NCBI RefSeq assembly: GCF_040361275.1
Contig: NZ_APNH01000002.1
Span: forward strand, 620,001 to 684,000
DNA from: Salinisphaera sp. T31B1
Lineage (GTDB): Bacteria > Pseudomonadota > Gammaproteobacteria > Nevskiales > Salinisphaeraceae
Length of the DNA stretch: 64,000 nt
Direction of reading: 5' to 3'
The position numbers and the translations under genes were made by a program. The notes beneath the pieces are model-generated. The model was not told the origin of the DNA. It worked only from the letters and a program-made list of their open reading frames with translations, and made no database searches. Positions 36,609 to 44,835 of this stretch are shown in pieces. Each line of letters begins with the position of its first letter. Within the stretch, counting starts at the first letter, position 1.

Positions 36609-37217
36609 ATGGAGATCGTGATCTATACCTTCTGTGTAATGTATTCGCCGGGGCCGGTGAATCTCCTGGCCTTCAACGGCGGCGTACAGCGCCAGGGTCT
36701 CACGCTGGCAGGTTACGCGGCCGGTGTCGGGGCGGCGATGTTTACCGGTTTCGTCGTGCTCGGCACGCTCGGAAGCGCCGTCGTGAACGATGCGATCCTG
36801 CCCTATATCGCGCTGGCGGGCAGCGGATATATTCTTTATCTGGCATACCGGATGTTCCGGGCGCCGGTCTGCCCAGACACGCCGTGTAGCGCCCGGGTTC
36901 GCCTGCGTGTGCGCGATGGCTATCTGCTGCAATTGCTCAACCCAAAGGGGCTCGTGGTGATTCTGCCGGTAACCACTCTGATGCTTCCGGCGGCCGCTAT
37001 CCACGGGTCCGCGCTGGTCGTGGTCGTCGCTCTCATATCGATCGGGGCGGTCGGCGCGCCGGCGGCGTATGCGCTGTTCGGTACCGCCGTCGGTCGACGC
37101 TGGAGGGACAAACGGATGCTCGGCCGGCTCAACCGGATCATGGCGGTCCTGCTGGTGCTGGTGGCCTGTTCGATCGTCTATGATTTTTTCCTGACCGGCG
37201 CGGTGTATCCCGCATGA
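36609..37217 (+). CDS. LysE/RhtB-family exporter
   Basis: A 202-residue, six-helix amino-acid exporter of the LysE/RhtB family. The N-terminus after ATG 36609 reads MEIVIYTFCVMYSPGPVNL, with the PGP motif typical of the first helix, and LLNPKGLVVILPV marks helix 4. The frame is open to 36513 but the extension is not needed. The stop overlaps the start of the AraC-family gene (ATGA), so the two are coupled, and the regulator most likely controls this exporter. The substrate (an amino acid or a derivative) cannot be predicted. Confidence 0.88.
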   Translation: MEIVIYTFCVMYSPGPVNLLAFNGGVQRQGLTLAGYAAGVGAAMFTGFVVLGTLGSAVVNDAILPYIALAGSGYILYLAYRMFRAPVCPDTPCSARVRLRVRDGYLLQLLNPKGLVVILPVTTLMLPAAAIHGSALVVVVALISIGAVGAPAAYALFGTAVGRRWRDKRMLGRLNRIMAVLLVLVACSIVYDFFLTGAVYPA

Positions 37218-38044
37218 ACAGCAAGACCCGCGATAGCGACTGGTTCGTCCATACGCAAGGTACTCGGTTCGAGCGACTCGAAGCCTATTTCGGCGGCCAT
37301 GCGTTCAACCCGCACCGGCATGATACCTACGCGATCGGACTCACCTTGTCCGGCGTGCAGAGCTTTCACTATCGCGGCGCCCTGCGCAGCAGCACGCCCG
37401 GGCATACCATCGTCGTGCATCCGGACGAGCTTCACGACGGCCATGCCGGCTCGGCATCGGGTTTTCGCTATCGCATGCTCTATGTACCGCCGACACTGAT
37501 TCAGGACATTCTCGGCGGCCAGCCGCTACCGTTCGTCCCGGGCGGGATCGTGCGCGATGCGGCACTGGGCCGAGCGGTCGGCCGCCTGTTGCGCCATGTC
37601 CAGGCCCCGTTCGAGGGATTCGAGGAGGATGACGCACTGTTCGACCTGACCCGGGCCTTGTGTCGATACGGCCCGCACCCGCCGACGCCGCGGCATATCG
37701 ATTATCCGGCCGCCGAACGCGCCCGTGATTACCTGGACACCGCGGCCGACCGCGGTGTCACACTGGCCGAGCTGGAAGGCGTGAGCGGCCAGAACCGGTG
37801 GCGCCTGTCACGGGATTTCCGGCTTCTGTACGGCACCAGCCCGTATCGCTATCTGACCATGCGCCGGCTCGCCCACGCGCGCCGCCAGCTGGAACGCGGG
37901 GTGCGACCGGCCGCCGCCGCCTTCGAAGCCGGGTTTGCCGACCAGAGTCACATGACCCGGCAGTTTTCCGACGCCTTCGGTATCACGCCCGGGCGATGGG
38001 CTGCGCTGATCGCCGCGCGCCGGCGCGAAGCGCAACACAGCTGA
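37214..38044 (+). CDS. AraC-family regulator coupled to a LysE exporter
   Basis: A 276-residue regulator. The N-terminal cupin domain has FNPHRHDTYAIGLTLSG, a typical metal-like His-rich strand used for ligand binding in this group, and the C-terminal double helix-turn-helix ends with AAAFEAGFADQSHMTRQF and GITPGRWAAL. It overlaps the LysE gene by four bases (ATGA). AraC regulators encoded in the same operon as LysE-type exporters commonly sense the exported amino acid; that is inference here. Confidence 0.9.
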   Translation: MNSKTRDSDWFVHTQGTRFERLEAYFGGHAFNPHRHDTYAIGLTLSGVQSFHYRGALRSSTPGHTIVVHPDELHDGHAGSASGFRYRMLYVPPTLIQDILGGQPLPFVPGGIVRDAALGRAVGRLLRHVQAPFEGFEEDDALFDLTRALCRYGPHPPTPRHIDYPAAERARDYLDTAADRGVTLAELEGVSGQNRWRLSRDFRLLYGTSPYRYLTMRRLAHARRQLERGVRPAAAAFEAGFADQSHMTRQFSDAFGITPGRWAALIAARRREAQHS

Positions 38045-38157
38045 CCCGCGTGCCGCGACAGCGAGTGGCCGAATCCGCGCCGCCGACCGTCCCCGAGCCG
38101 CTGGTGGCGGGCCCAGCCAGCCCGATGGGTCGGCGACGGGGAATGTCCGATGCGACC

Positions 38158-40500
38158 TCAGGTCGCCGGTGACGGCTCGCTGCCCGTGTCCCGCTTGAGC
38201 GGCGCGCGGCCGATATAGTCAGGGAACGCGATCGGGGCCGACAGCAATTCGTCGGGAATGGCGAAGGCCTGAACATAGGCCAGGGCATCGGGTCGGATCT
38301 GTTCGAGCAGCCTGAGCCGGAGTTTGCGGATCGCCTTGCTCTTCGACGCACTGAAATAGCCGTTTTCCAGGTACCAGCCGGCATCGGCATGGAGCGTATC
38401 GAGTACCGCCAGCTCACGCATAGTCTCCAGCGCGTCGCGCGAGGCACCCGGCGGCTGGCGTTCGATTACCGCGGCGAAGCATGAGGCGATGTGGTGGTCC
38501 ATCTCCGCGCGCGCAAAGGCCATGACATGATCCTGGACATCGGTGAAGGCCAGGTAGGCATCCATGCCGTCGCTGATGCGCTTGCGCAGCCGCCGTGCAG
38601 CGGAGACCAGCAGGTTGTGGGCGCGCAGCTTGAGCACCTCGAGATGGAATTCGACATCGCGCAGATGATCTTCATCGGTCTTGCGAACGATGACCGGATT
38701 CGCCTCCAGCAGCTCGGTGCGTGCTCGCGCGGCCAGTTCGCGGGCGATGGTCATGACCAGGTCCTGTTCGAAGCTCTTGGCATACCGCGCCAGCCGGTTC
38801 TTGGCCACGAGGTTGAGCAACACGATGTTGTCGCCTTCGAAGGTGGCGAACACGTCGATATCGCGCCGAATGTTGGCGATCTGGTTCTCCGACAGAAAAC
38901 CCAGCCCACCGCAGCATTCACGCGCCTGCTGACTGGCATCGATCGCGTTCCAAGACGCCATGGCCTTGAGTCCGGCGGCGAGTGTCTCGACTTCGCGCGC
39001 CGTGTCCTCGGTACGGTGCTTGAACCGGTCAACGAGATCCTCGACTGCGAAATGCAGCGCGTAGGTATGGGCGATCTTGGGGAACAGGCGTACCTGGTGT
39101 GTTCGATAATCCAGGATACGAAGCTCGCCGCCGGCCTCGCCGCCGAACTGGCGACGCAGCGTGGCATAACGCGTAGCGATCGTGAGTGACTTCTTGGCGG
39201 CCGTGACACAGGCCGAGGCCACGCTGATCCGCCCGCCCACCAGCGTACCGAGGGTGACGAAAAAGCGTTTGTTGTCGTTGGCGATCGGACTGTCGTACGT
39301 GCCGTCGGGCGCAACCTGGCCATAGCGGTCGAGCAGGTTTTCGCGAGGGATACGCACGCCGTCGAAATACAGCCGGCCGTTGTCGACGCCGTTGAGCCCC
39401 ATCTTGTTGCCACAGTCCTCGATGCGCACGCCAGGCATGGGCGCGCCGTTCTCATCGCGGATCGGCACCACGAAAGCATGCACCCCGTAGCTTTCGCCGC
39501 CGGTCTTGAGCTGGGCGAATACGGTCGCGGCATGGCCGTCGCGGGCTGCATTGCCGATCCATTCCTTGCGGGCCGATACGCTCGGCGTATCGATCACGAA
39601 TTCCTGGCGCTCGGCGTCGTAGCTGGCGGTCGTCTCGAGCTCCTGGACGTTCGAACCGTGCCCCGACTCGGTCATGGCGAACCCACCGAGCAGGGCCAGC
39701 GACGCGACGTCGGGCAGATAGCGTTTGTGATGGGCTTCGTTGCCGAGAAAGATGATGCTGCCGCCGAACAGACCGAACTGAACACCGAATTTCACCACCA
39801 GCGACAGATCGAACATCGCCAGGGCCGTGAACACGTGAATGAAGCCGGCCATATCGCCCTGGCCACCGACACTGGGCGGCAGCGCGGCAGTCGCGATATC
39901 GCGGTGTTCGGCCAGATGTTCGAGCCAGCGTAGTACCCGGGCGCGTTTTGTTTCGTCGGTCTCGTTGTCGGCGTAGACGAAGATGTCGTGGGCGAGCACC
40001 TTGCGGACATCGTCCCATTGCCGGGCATAGTCACCTTCCAGCACCGCCTGGATTGCGCTCGGATTGAATGGCGCCGGTATCTCGTCGAAACCCATCTCCA
40101 CCGGTTCGCCGGCATCCTGAAATATCTCGGCCGACACCCCCACCCCGCTGACGCTGTGTTCGCGCGCGTAGGCATCGACAGCCTCGGCCAAGCCGGGGTC
40201 GCGGCCGGCGTGCAGCGCAGCGCTCATGGCGGCCAGACTCGGTTGCCGGTTCTTGACCCTTTCACGGATACGACGACGCAGATGCGCCATTTCGTCGACC
40301 CGTGGCGGTGAGTCGGGCGTCAGCCATTCTGTCAGGGTCTGGTGGTCGGCATCGTCCAGTGCCGGCAGGGCATCGGCGATCTCACGGATGCGTGTGCATT
40401 CGGCCTCGGCCAGGCCTCCATCGGCCCAGGCGATATAGAGCACCGGCATCAGCGGCGCCAGCGCGCTGCTGGAAACAAGCGATTCGAGACGGCGTGTCAT
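38158..40500 (-). CDS. acyl-CoA oxidase/dehydrogenase with N-terminal TerB-like segment
   Basis: A 780-residue flavoprotein. From about residue 120 on it follows the acyl-CoA oxidase layout: FAMTESGHGSN in the FAD-binding middle domain, FDGVRIPRENLLDRYG, and the FEGDN segment that carries the catalytic glutamate in ACOX proteins. The first 80 residues (ALAPLMPVLYIAWADGGLAEAE, then ADALPALDDADHQTL) look like a TerB-type helical domain, which normal ACOX enzymes lack. AGAGG before ATG 40500 supports that start; ATG 40518 is an alternative. The frame is open much further upstream inside the permease gene, which is rejected. It ends a four-gene leftward cluster. Confidence 0.88.
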   Translation of the reverse strand: MTRRLESLVSSSALAPLMPVLYIAWADGGLAEAECTRIREIADALPALDDADHQTLTEWLTPDSPPRVDEMAHLRRRIRERVKNRQPSLAAMSAALHAGRDPGLAEAVDAYAREHSVSGVGVSAEIFQDAGEPVEMGFDEIPAPFNPSAIQAVLEGDYARQWDDVRKVLAHDIFVYADNETDETKRARVLRWLEHLAEHRDIATAALPPSVGGQGDMAGFIHVFTALAMFDLSLVVKFGVQFGLFGGSIIFLGNEAHHKRYLPDVASLALLGGFAMTESGHGSNVQELETTASYDAERQEFVIDTPSVSARKEWIGNAARDGHAATVFAQLKTGGESYGVHAFVVPIRDENGAPMPGVRIEDCGNKMGLNGVDNGRLYFDGVRIPRENLLDRYGQVAPDGTYDSPIANDNKRFFVTLGTLVGGRISVASACVTAAKKSLTIATRYATLRRQFGGEAGGELRILDYRTHQVRLFPKIAHTYALHFAVEDLVDRFKHRTEDTAREVETLAAGLKAMASWNAIDASQQARECCGGLGFLSENQIANIRRDIDVFATFEGDNIVLLNLVAKNRLARYAKSFEQDLVMTIARELAARARTELLEANPVIVRKTDEDHLRDVEFHLEVLKLRAHNLLVSAARRLRKRISDGMDAYLAFTDVQDHVMAFARAEMDHHIASCFAAVIERQPPGASRDALETMRELAVLDTLHADAGWYLENGYFSASKSKAIRKLRLRLLEQIRPDALAYVQAFAIPDELLSAPIAFPDYIGRAPLKRDTGSEPSPAT

Positions 40501-40538
40501 ATCGGCCTCTTGTGTCATGAGTCGGACAGATCTTCTTT

Positions 40539-41315
40539 CTACCAGAGCGTAGCGCTGGCCGATGCATCGCGGATCGATTCGAACGCCATCCAGGCGCCTT
40601 TGGCCAGCAGCACGCACGACAGGATCAGCAGCATGATCTCGATCATCCGGCGATAGGTCGTCTCGGAGAGCACGCCGGCAATCCAGCGTCCGACCCCGGT
40701 GCCCAGAATGCCCGTGGCCGCGAGCGTCAGCGTGAGGTGCCAGCTCAGGTTGTCCAGCTTGCCGAGATGCCAGTAGGCGGGCAGCTTGGCCAGGTTGCCG
40801 ATGGCAAAAGCAATGGCGATGGTGCCGGCGAATTCGAGCTTGGGCAGCCGCTGCGGCAGAAGATAAGCCTGTACAGGCGGACCACCCGAGTGGGTGATGA
40901 AACTGGTTATACCGGTGATCGTGCCCCAGAACACGCCGGGCCCGGCCCGGGCCGGCACCGCCTCGACCGTGCCGGGACCGAGCCAAGTGCGCATGCAGTA
41001 CCACAGGCCGATCAGGCCGGTGGCGATCAGCAGCAGACTCTCCGGCGTATAGGGCGTAACCACCGTTGCCACGGCGATGCCGACCAGCATCGCCGGCACG
41101 AGGATCTTCAGGTTCGACGCAGAGAAGTCGCGCCGGTAGAGCCATACTGCAACCCAGTCGGTGACGATATAGACCGGCAACAGCAGCGCGGCCGCCTGGA
41201 TCGGATCCATGAAAAGCGCCAGCAGCGGCACCGCGATCGCCGCGGCCGAGGCCAGCCCGCCCTTCGACATGCCGACCACCAGCGCAGCAGCCAGTAGCAT
41301 CGTCGTCTCTATCAT
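40539..41315 (-). CDS. TauE/SafE-family permease
   Basis: A 258-residue membrane protein of about eight helices. The GMSKGGLASAAAIAVPLL segment after the first helix and GTITGITSFITHSGGPPVQAYLLP in the second half are the two TauE/SafE repeats; the THSGGPP motif is well kept. The ATG 41315 (MIETTML) is chosen as the frame upstream is not membrane-like. It lies 38 bases before the acyl-CoA oxidase gene and 52 after the hemerythrin gene, on the same strand, so it is probably in their operon. Substrate is unknown; the cluster's redox partners make a sulfur or carboxylate anion equally possible. Confidence 0.87.
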   Translation of the reverse strand: MIETTMLLAAALVVGMSKGGLASAAAIAVPLLALFMDPIQAAALLLPVYIVTDWVAVWLYRRDFSASNLKILVPAMLVGIAVATVVTPYTPESLLLIATGLIGLWYCMRTWLGPGTVEAVPARAGPGVFWGTITGITSFITHSGGPPVQAYLLPQRLPKLEFAGTIAIAFAIGNLAKLPAYWHLGKLDNLSWHLTLTLAATGILGTGVGRWIAGVLSETTYRRMIEIMLLILSCVLLAKGAWMAFESIRDASASATLW

Positions 41316-41367
41316 CCGGCGGCCCGGGTCGGACGCCCGCCGCCTGGGACGAATAACCAGAGCCGGC

Positions 41368-41958
41368 TCAAAGCACAGGCCGCTCGGTATGCTCGAGGAT
41401 CGCCGGAACGACGAGTTCCTCTTCGTCGGCCAGATGGCGCTCGAGCAGGCGCAGCAGGCGATCCGAGGCGTCGGCATAGGCATCGGCGGCGCGCTGCGCC
41501 ATGTCCGCCCCGCGGTTGAGCTCGACGACCAGCGCACGCGCCCGATCCACTGTCATGACGACCGACGCATGAATGATCTCGTGATCGTTTTCCAGCAGAT
41601 CGAAGCCTCGAATCATGCGTGTATCCAGCTGCCGGAACCGTGGGAAGTAGTGCTTGTCCTCGATTCGGTGGTGACCTTCCAGATGCGCCAGATAATCGTT
41701 CAGACGCGGGCCGAATTGCCGTGTGAACCCGGCAGTATCCAACCCGCCTTCGCGAAAGTCCGTGGTCAATTTGGCCAGGGCTCGCCCCTGGGCCCGCAGT
41801 CCGGCGTGGATATCGAGCCAGAACGCAGCGAGTTCGCCGAAGTCGCGGTGGGATCGCCAGCTCGAGGGCGGGTGGGTTGCACGCAAGAACGCCACTGTGG
41901 ATGGCAGGCCCTGCCGGTCCGGCAGACGCAGCCCGGGCGGGATATCCGCCGCGGTCAT
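41368..41958 (-). CDS. hemerythrin HHE-domain protein
   Basis: A 196-residue protein with a hemerythrin-like four-helix bundle. Likely di-iron ligands: H37 in WRSHRDF, H96-H97, E100 and H103 in GHHRIEDKHYFPRF, H126 and H130 in ENDHEIIH, and H-x3-E-E near residue 176 (ERHLADEEELVVP). Such proteins bind or sense oxygen or nitric oxide, or repair iron centres. The AAGGGG seven bases upstream of the ATG supports the start. The gene sits 64 bases after the flavin reductase gene and 52 before the permease gene. Confidence 0.88.
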   Translation of the reverse strand: MTAADIPPGLRLPDRQGLPSTVAFLRATHPPSSWRSHRDFGELAAFWLDIHAGLRAQGRALAKLTTDFREGGLDTAGFTRQFGPRLNDYLAHLEGHHRIEDKHYFPRFRQLDTRMIRGFDLLENDHEIIHASVVMTVDRARALVVELNRGADMAQRAADAYADASDRLLRLLERHLADEEELVVPAILEHTERPVL

Positions 41959-42022
41959 GCGCCGATCCCCTTGGGTTGGGCAAGCACCGGCGCGTCGCCC
42001 GGATTGCACAGCACGCCCACGT

Positions 42023-42613
42023 TCAAAACGGCGGCCGGCGTCGTTCGCGCTGGCAGCGCCCGGCCTCCACCCACCAGCCGAGATCCTCGGCAAACCGGGC
42101 AAAGGAGCGCTCGAGCGCTTGTCCGGCCTCGCCGACAGGCCGGCCGTCGGCATCCAGCGTCTGGCCAATGGCTCCGACGCTGACCGTGCTCGACACCACC
42201 ACCATGCCCATCTCGGACAACGTGCCATGCCAGGCCAGGCTCGCTCTTGCGCCGGCCAGACGCCCGGCCGAGTAGCTGATGATGCCGGCCGGGCGCCAGA
42301 ACCATTCTTCCAGGAAATGATCGGCCAGGTTCTTGAGCCCTGGTTGCATGCCCCAGTTGTATTCTCCCGCGACGAACACAAACCCGTCGGCAGAGCGAAT
42401 CTTCGCGGCGAGCTGTTCCATGGCGACCGGGGCCTGCCCGTTCTCATATTCCTTGTACATCCGATCGAGCATGGGCAGATCGACCTCGCGAGCATCGATC
42501 AGTTCGGCGTCGAACCCGACCGAAGACAGACACGCCACGGCATAGTCAGCCAGGCGGATACCGGCCCGGTCGTGCCGGTAGGAACCGTAGAACACCAGGA
42601 TACGATCAGCCAT
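42023..42613 (-). CDS. NAD(P)H-dependent FMN reductase (flavodoxin fold)
   Basis: A 196-residue flavoprotein of the FMN_red family. The phosphate-binding loop is GSYRHDRAG at residues 10-18 and the flavin-ring loop is GEYNWGMQPGLKN (about 83-95), close to the usual PEYN-S-P-LKN. GGAG lies six bases before the ATG. It is the first gene of a leftward set of four (hemerythrin, permease, acyl-CoA oxidase-like follow), so it may supply reduced flavin or reduce a metal or quinone for that set. Confidence 0.88.
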   Translation of the reverse strand: MADRILVFYGSYRHDRAGIRLADYAVACLSSVGFDAELIDAREVDLPMLDRMYKEYENGQAPVAMEQLAAKIRSADGFVFVAGEYNWGMQPGLKNLADHFLEEWFWRPAGIISYSAGRLAGARASLAWHGTLSEMGMVVVSSTVSVGAIGQTLDADGRPVGEAGQALERSFARFAEDLGWWVEAGRCQRERRRPPF

Positions 42614-42830
42614 GTATCACTCCGACGGCCTTCGATACGGCCTTGTAGCCAACTTGCCAGAGCGCTGTTTGTCGCACAGTTTTCGCTCGACGTCGACGCG
42701 GCCGAGACCCATCCGCGAATCCCACGGACTCGATACGAGCGCAGCGGCCGCGCGTCTGCCCAGCCTGTATGATCGAGGCGCGCGCAGGCGTCGGCCGCGG
42801 CGCCGCCATCCGTCCATCACAGGAGCCTGC

Positions 42831-43298
42831 ATGATCATCCGATCCCGAGCGACCACTGCCGGTCGCCGGCCCGTGTTTCGAACGATGCTCGGCGCCCTTT
42901 GCCTGGTCGCCGCGATACCGGGCCATGCGCAGGCGCCGCTCGGCCCGGAAGATACCAATAGCGACGGCCAGATCAGCCGCGCGGAGGCCCGTAGCGCGCA
43001 GGCGCGCAACTTCGAGCGAATGGACAACGACGGTGATGGCCGGATCGACTTTGCGACCTTTGCCGATCGCGCGCCCGGCGTGCCGCATGCGGACGCCGAC
43101 AGCAACCAAACCCAGCTCGAGGCGATGCTTCGCCCCTGGTTCGAGGATATGGACGCGGACGATGACGGCCAGCTGTCGGCGAGCGAATATCGTGACGCGG
43201 CCGATCCGCTGTTCGACGCGCTCGATACGAACGGGGACGGCCAGGTCACGCGCGACGAAATGCGCGCAGCGATGCCGCGTCCGCCTAAGCCGGAGTGA
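42831..43298 (+). CDS. secreted EF-hand protein
   Basis: A 155-residue exported protein. The signal peptide ends about residue 34 (VAAIPGHAQA). The mature part carries four EF-hand loops with the DxDxDG pattern: DTNSDGQISRAE, DNDGDGRIDFAT, DADDDGQLSASE and DTNGDGQVTRDE. Each has acidic residues at positions 1, 3, 5 and 12 or close, so calcium binding is expected. AGGAG six bases before ATG 42831 fixes the start. The frame is open to 42612 but that part overlaps the divergent reductase start. It is convergent with the Ivy gene. Confidence 0.88.
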   Translation: MIIRSRATTAGRRPVFRTMLGALCLVAAIPGHAQAPLGPEDTNSDGQISRAEARSAQARNFERMDNDGDGRIDFATFADRAPGVPHADADSNQTQLEAMLRPWFEDMDADDDGQLSASEYRDAADPLFDALDTNGDGQVTRDEMRAAMPRPPKPE

Positions 43299-43347
43299 TC
43301 ACGACCGGCCGGCGCGGCGTCGCCATTCGGCCGTCTCATGTGCGCGC

Positions 43348-43779
43348 TCAGCGGAAAAGAAAGGCCGCCATGAAGCGTCGTTCGCTGCGATCCGGCTCAC
43401 CCAGCCAGGTCACCGTCGATTCGGCAGGCCCGAGGCCCTTGTCGCCGCGGTTGACGGTGAACGCGCCCACGGCCTTGGTCTGACCGGGCCGCATCAGCGT
43501 CACGATCGTCTGGGCGTCGCACGCATGCGGCTTGCACGACGACAGCACCAGATAGTCGCTGCCGTCCAGGGTGATATCGCCCACGGGCACTTCGGTGCCG
43601 CCGGCGGCGATCCACGGATGGTCAGAGACGATCGGCTCAATGAGCGTCTTGTACTGATCGGCGAGTGCCGGACGGTCGGCCAGAAGCGCGCTCGGGTAGA
43701 CGGTATCGTCGGCCACCGCCGTGCCCACACCCTGGGCCAGCACACCGAAAAGCAGACAGGAAAAAAGCAGTACACGCAT
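43348..43779 (-). CDS. ivy: Ivy-family periplasmic C-type lysozyme inhibitor
   Basis: A 143-residue periplasmic protein with signal peptide (cleavage near VADD, residue 23). The diagnostic Ivy loop CKPHAC is at residues 82-87; in E. coli Ivy the same loop (CKPHDC) inserts in the lysozyme active site, held by a disulfide. So it should protect the cell wall from C-type lysozymes. GGA is not obvious upstream, but the start fits the signal peptide. In an environmental bacterium it may serve to control the cell's own lytic enzymes or resist grazers; that is inference. Confidence 0.88.
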   Translation of the reverse strand: MRVLLFSCLLFGVLAQGVGTAVADDTVYPSALLADRPALADQYKTLIEPIVSDHPWIAAGGTEVPVGDITLDGSDYLVLSSCKPHACDAQTIVTLMRPGQTKAVGAFTVNRGDKGLGPAESTVTWLGEPDRSERRFMAAFLFR

Positions 43780-44502
43780 GAACGATCCAGCGGTTGGTGA
43801 GCCGGCAGATCCGGCGAACGAGACACGATCGGCTGCAAGACGTTAACGCCGGCCATCTCTGCAGGCAAACCGGCCGCGCGGCGATCGGGTTCGGGCCGGT
43901 GCGCAGGCCGGCATACGCCGTCGGGCCAACTCCGAGCCCGCGCCAAGCATGGCGATACAGCCGTACGACGCGCCGGCCGATACCCTGCCCGGCTATGCGC
44001 GCTGCATGCTTCTCGACGGGCTAACGCGCGCCAGGGCCCTGCATTCCCGCATCGTCTTTATCCGAGCATGCACGGCCCAGGTGCTCGGGATGGCGTGTAC
44101 AACGGCCCGGCGACGGGTTTGTCGTATGTCCAGCCACAGGGCTTCACGACGGGGCGCAAACTCAAGCGAGGCGCTGGCCACCGACTGGATCGAACTCGAC
44201 CCCCGTCGGCAGCCGAGCGTCTGCCAACCCACCCGTACGTGGACCGTCCGAACGGCGCGAAATCCTTTCCCATCCACCCTAGGCTTCGACCATTTTCTAG
44301 AACGACTCCGACAGCGTTCACACGCGCCCGTATTCGGGCTGGCGGTGCGCCGCCACGTTACGTGTTCGCCTAGCACCCCGATATATAGCGGCTCAATCAA
44401 TAGGCCGATGTGGGAATCGCGATCTGCATGCTCGACGTTCAGCGACGCGACAGGTCGCGCGATATAATCAGGGTCCGGTGTATTTACCATCAAGAGAACA
44501 TC
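43780..44502. other. 723-base gap, only the downstream promoter recognised
   Basis: This is the longest gene-free stretch in the window. Open frames of 70 to 170 codons exist on both strands, but none has family-like sequence, a ribosome-binding site and normal composition together. The end holds a promoter with an inverted repeat for the small lipoprotein gene (see 44438-44468). Confidence 0.4.
44438..44468 (+). promoter_or_regulatory. promoter with inverted repeat between -35 and -10
   Basis: TATAAT (44463-44468) is a perfect -10 box. A weak -35 (TTCAGC, 44439-44444) lies 18 bases upstream. The palindrome CGCGAC-AG-GTCGCG (44446-44459) fills the spacer exactly, so a repressor or a MerR-type activator bound there would act directly on RNA polymerase. 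It drives the small lipoprotein gene starting at 44503. Confidence 0.6.
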
Positions 44503-44763
44503 ATGCGTGATCCGATTCGTGTTGCCGTGTTTGCCGCCGTGCTGGTCGGATGTGCCGCACTCCAGGGTTGTATTGCAGCTGCTGCCGGCGCCGGCGCGGC
44601 CGGCGGCTATGAGGCCCAGCGGCGCGGTTATGAGGTGCAGTCGCCGGTCAAGAAAGACGCTGCGGGTGGTTACAAGGGCCAGTCGCCGGTCATTTACGAT
44701 GAGAGTAAGGACGAGAGCCGCCACGAAACGCTGCGCGACGACGAAAACGATAACGACATGTAG
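44503..44763 (+). CDS. small Gly/Ala-rich lipoprotein
   Basis: An 86-residue predicted lipoprotein. The signal ends in an LQGC lipobox with cysteine at about residue 23, followed by an Ala/Gly-rich stretch (IAAAAGAGAAGGYEAQRRGYEVQ), a short duplication (KKDAAGGYKGQSPVIYDES after RRGYEVQSPV), and an acidic tail. AAGAGA lies before ATG 44503. It resembles small entericidin/Slp-like stress lipoproteins in layout only; I do not assign a family. The promoter with its own palindrome suggests tight control. Confidence 0.7.
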   Translation: MRDPIRVAVFAAVLVGCAALQGCIAAAAGAGAAGGYEAQRRGYEVQSPVKKDAAGGYKGQSPVIYDESKDESRHETLRDDENDNDM

Positions 44764-44835
44764 TACCGCCCCGCTCGTGGGATTGCAGCCGGTCGGCCGC
44801 ACGGCCGATCGGCGGTGTACATGCGATCATGTCGC

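Noticed and set aside
43993-44802. A 269-codon minus-strand frame over the 44-kb gap and the small lipoprotein gene
   Set aside because: It covers the promoter and coding sequence of the small lipoprotein, lacks a ribosome-binding site and has no recognisable domain.
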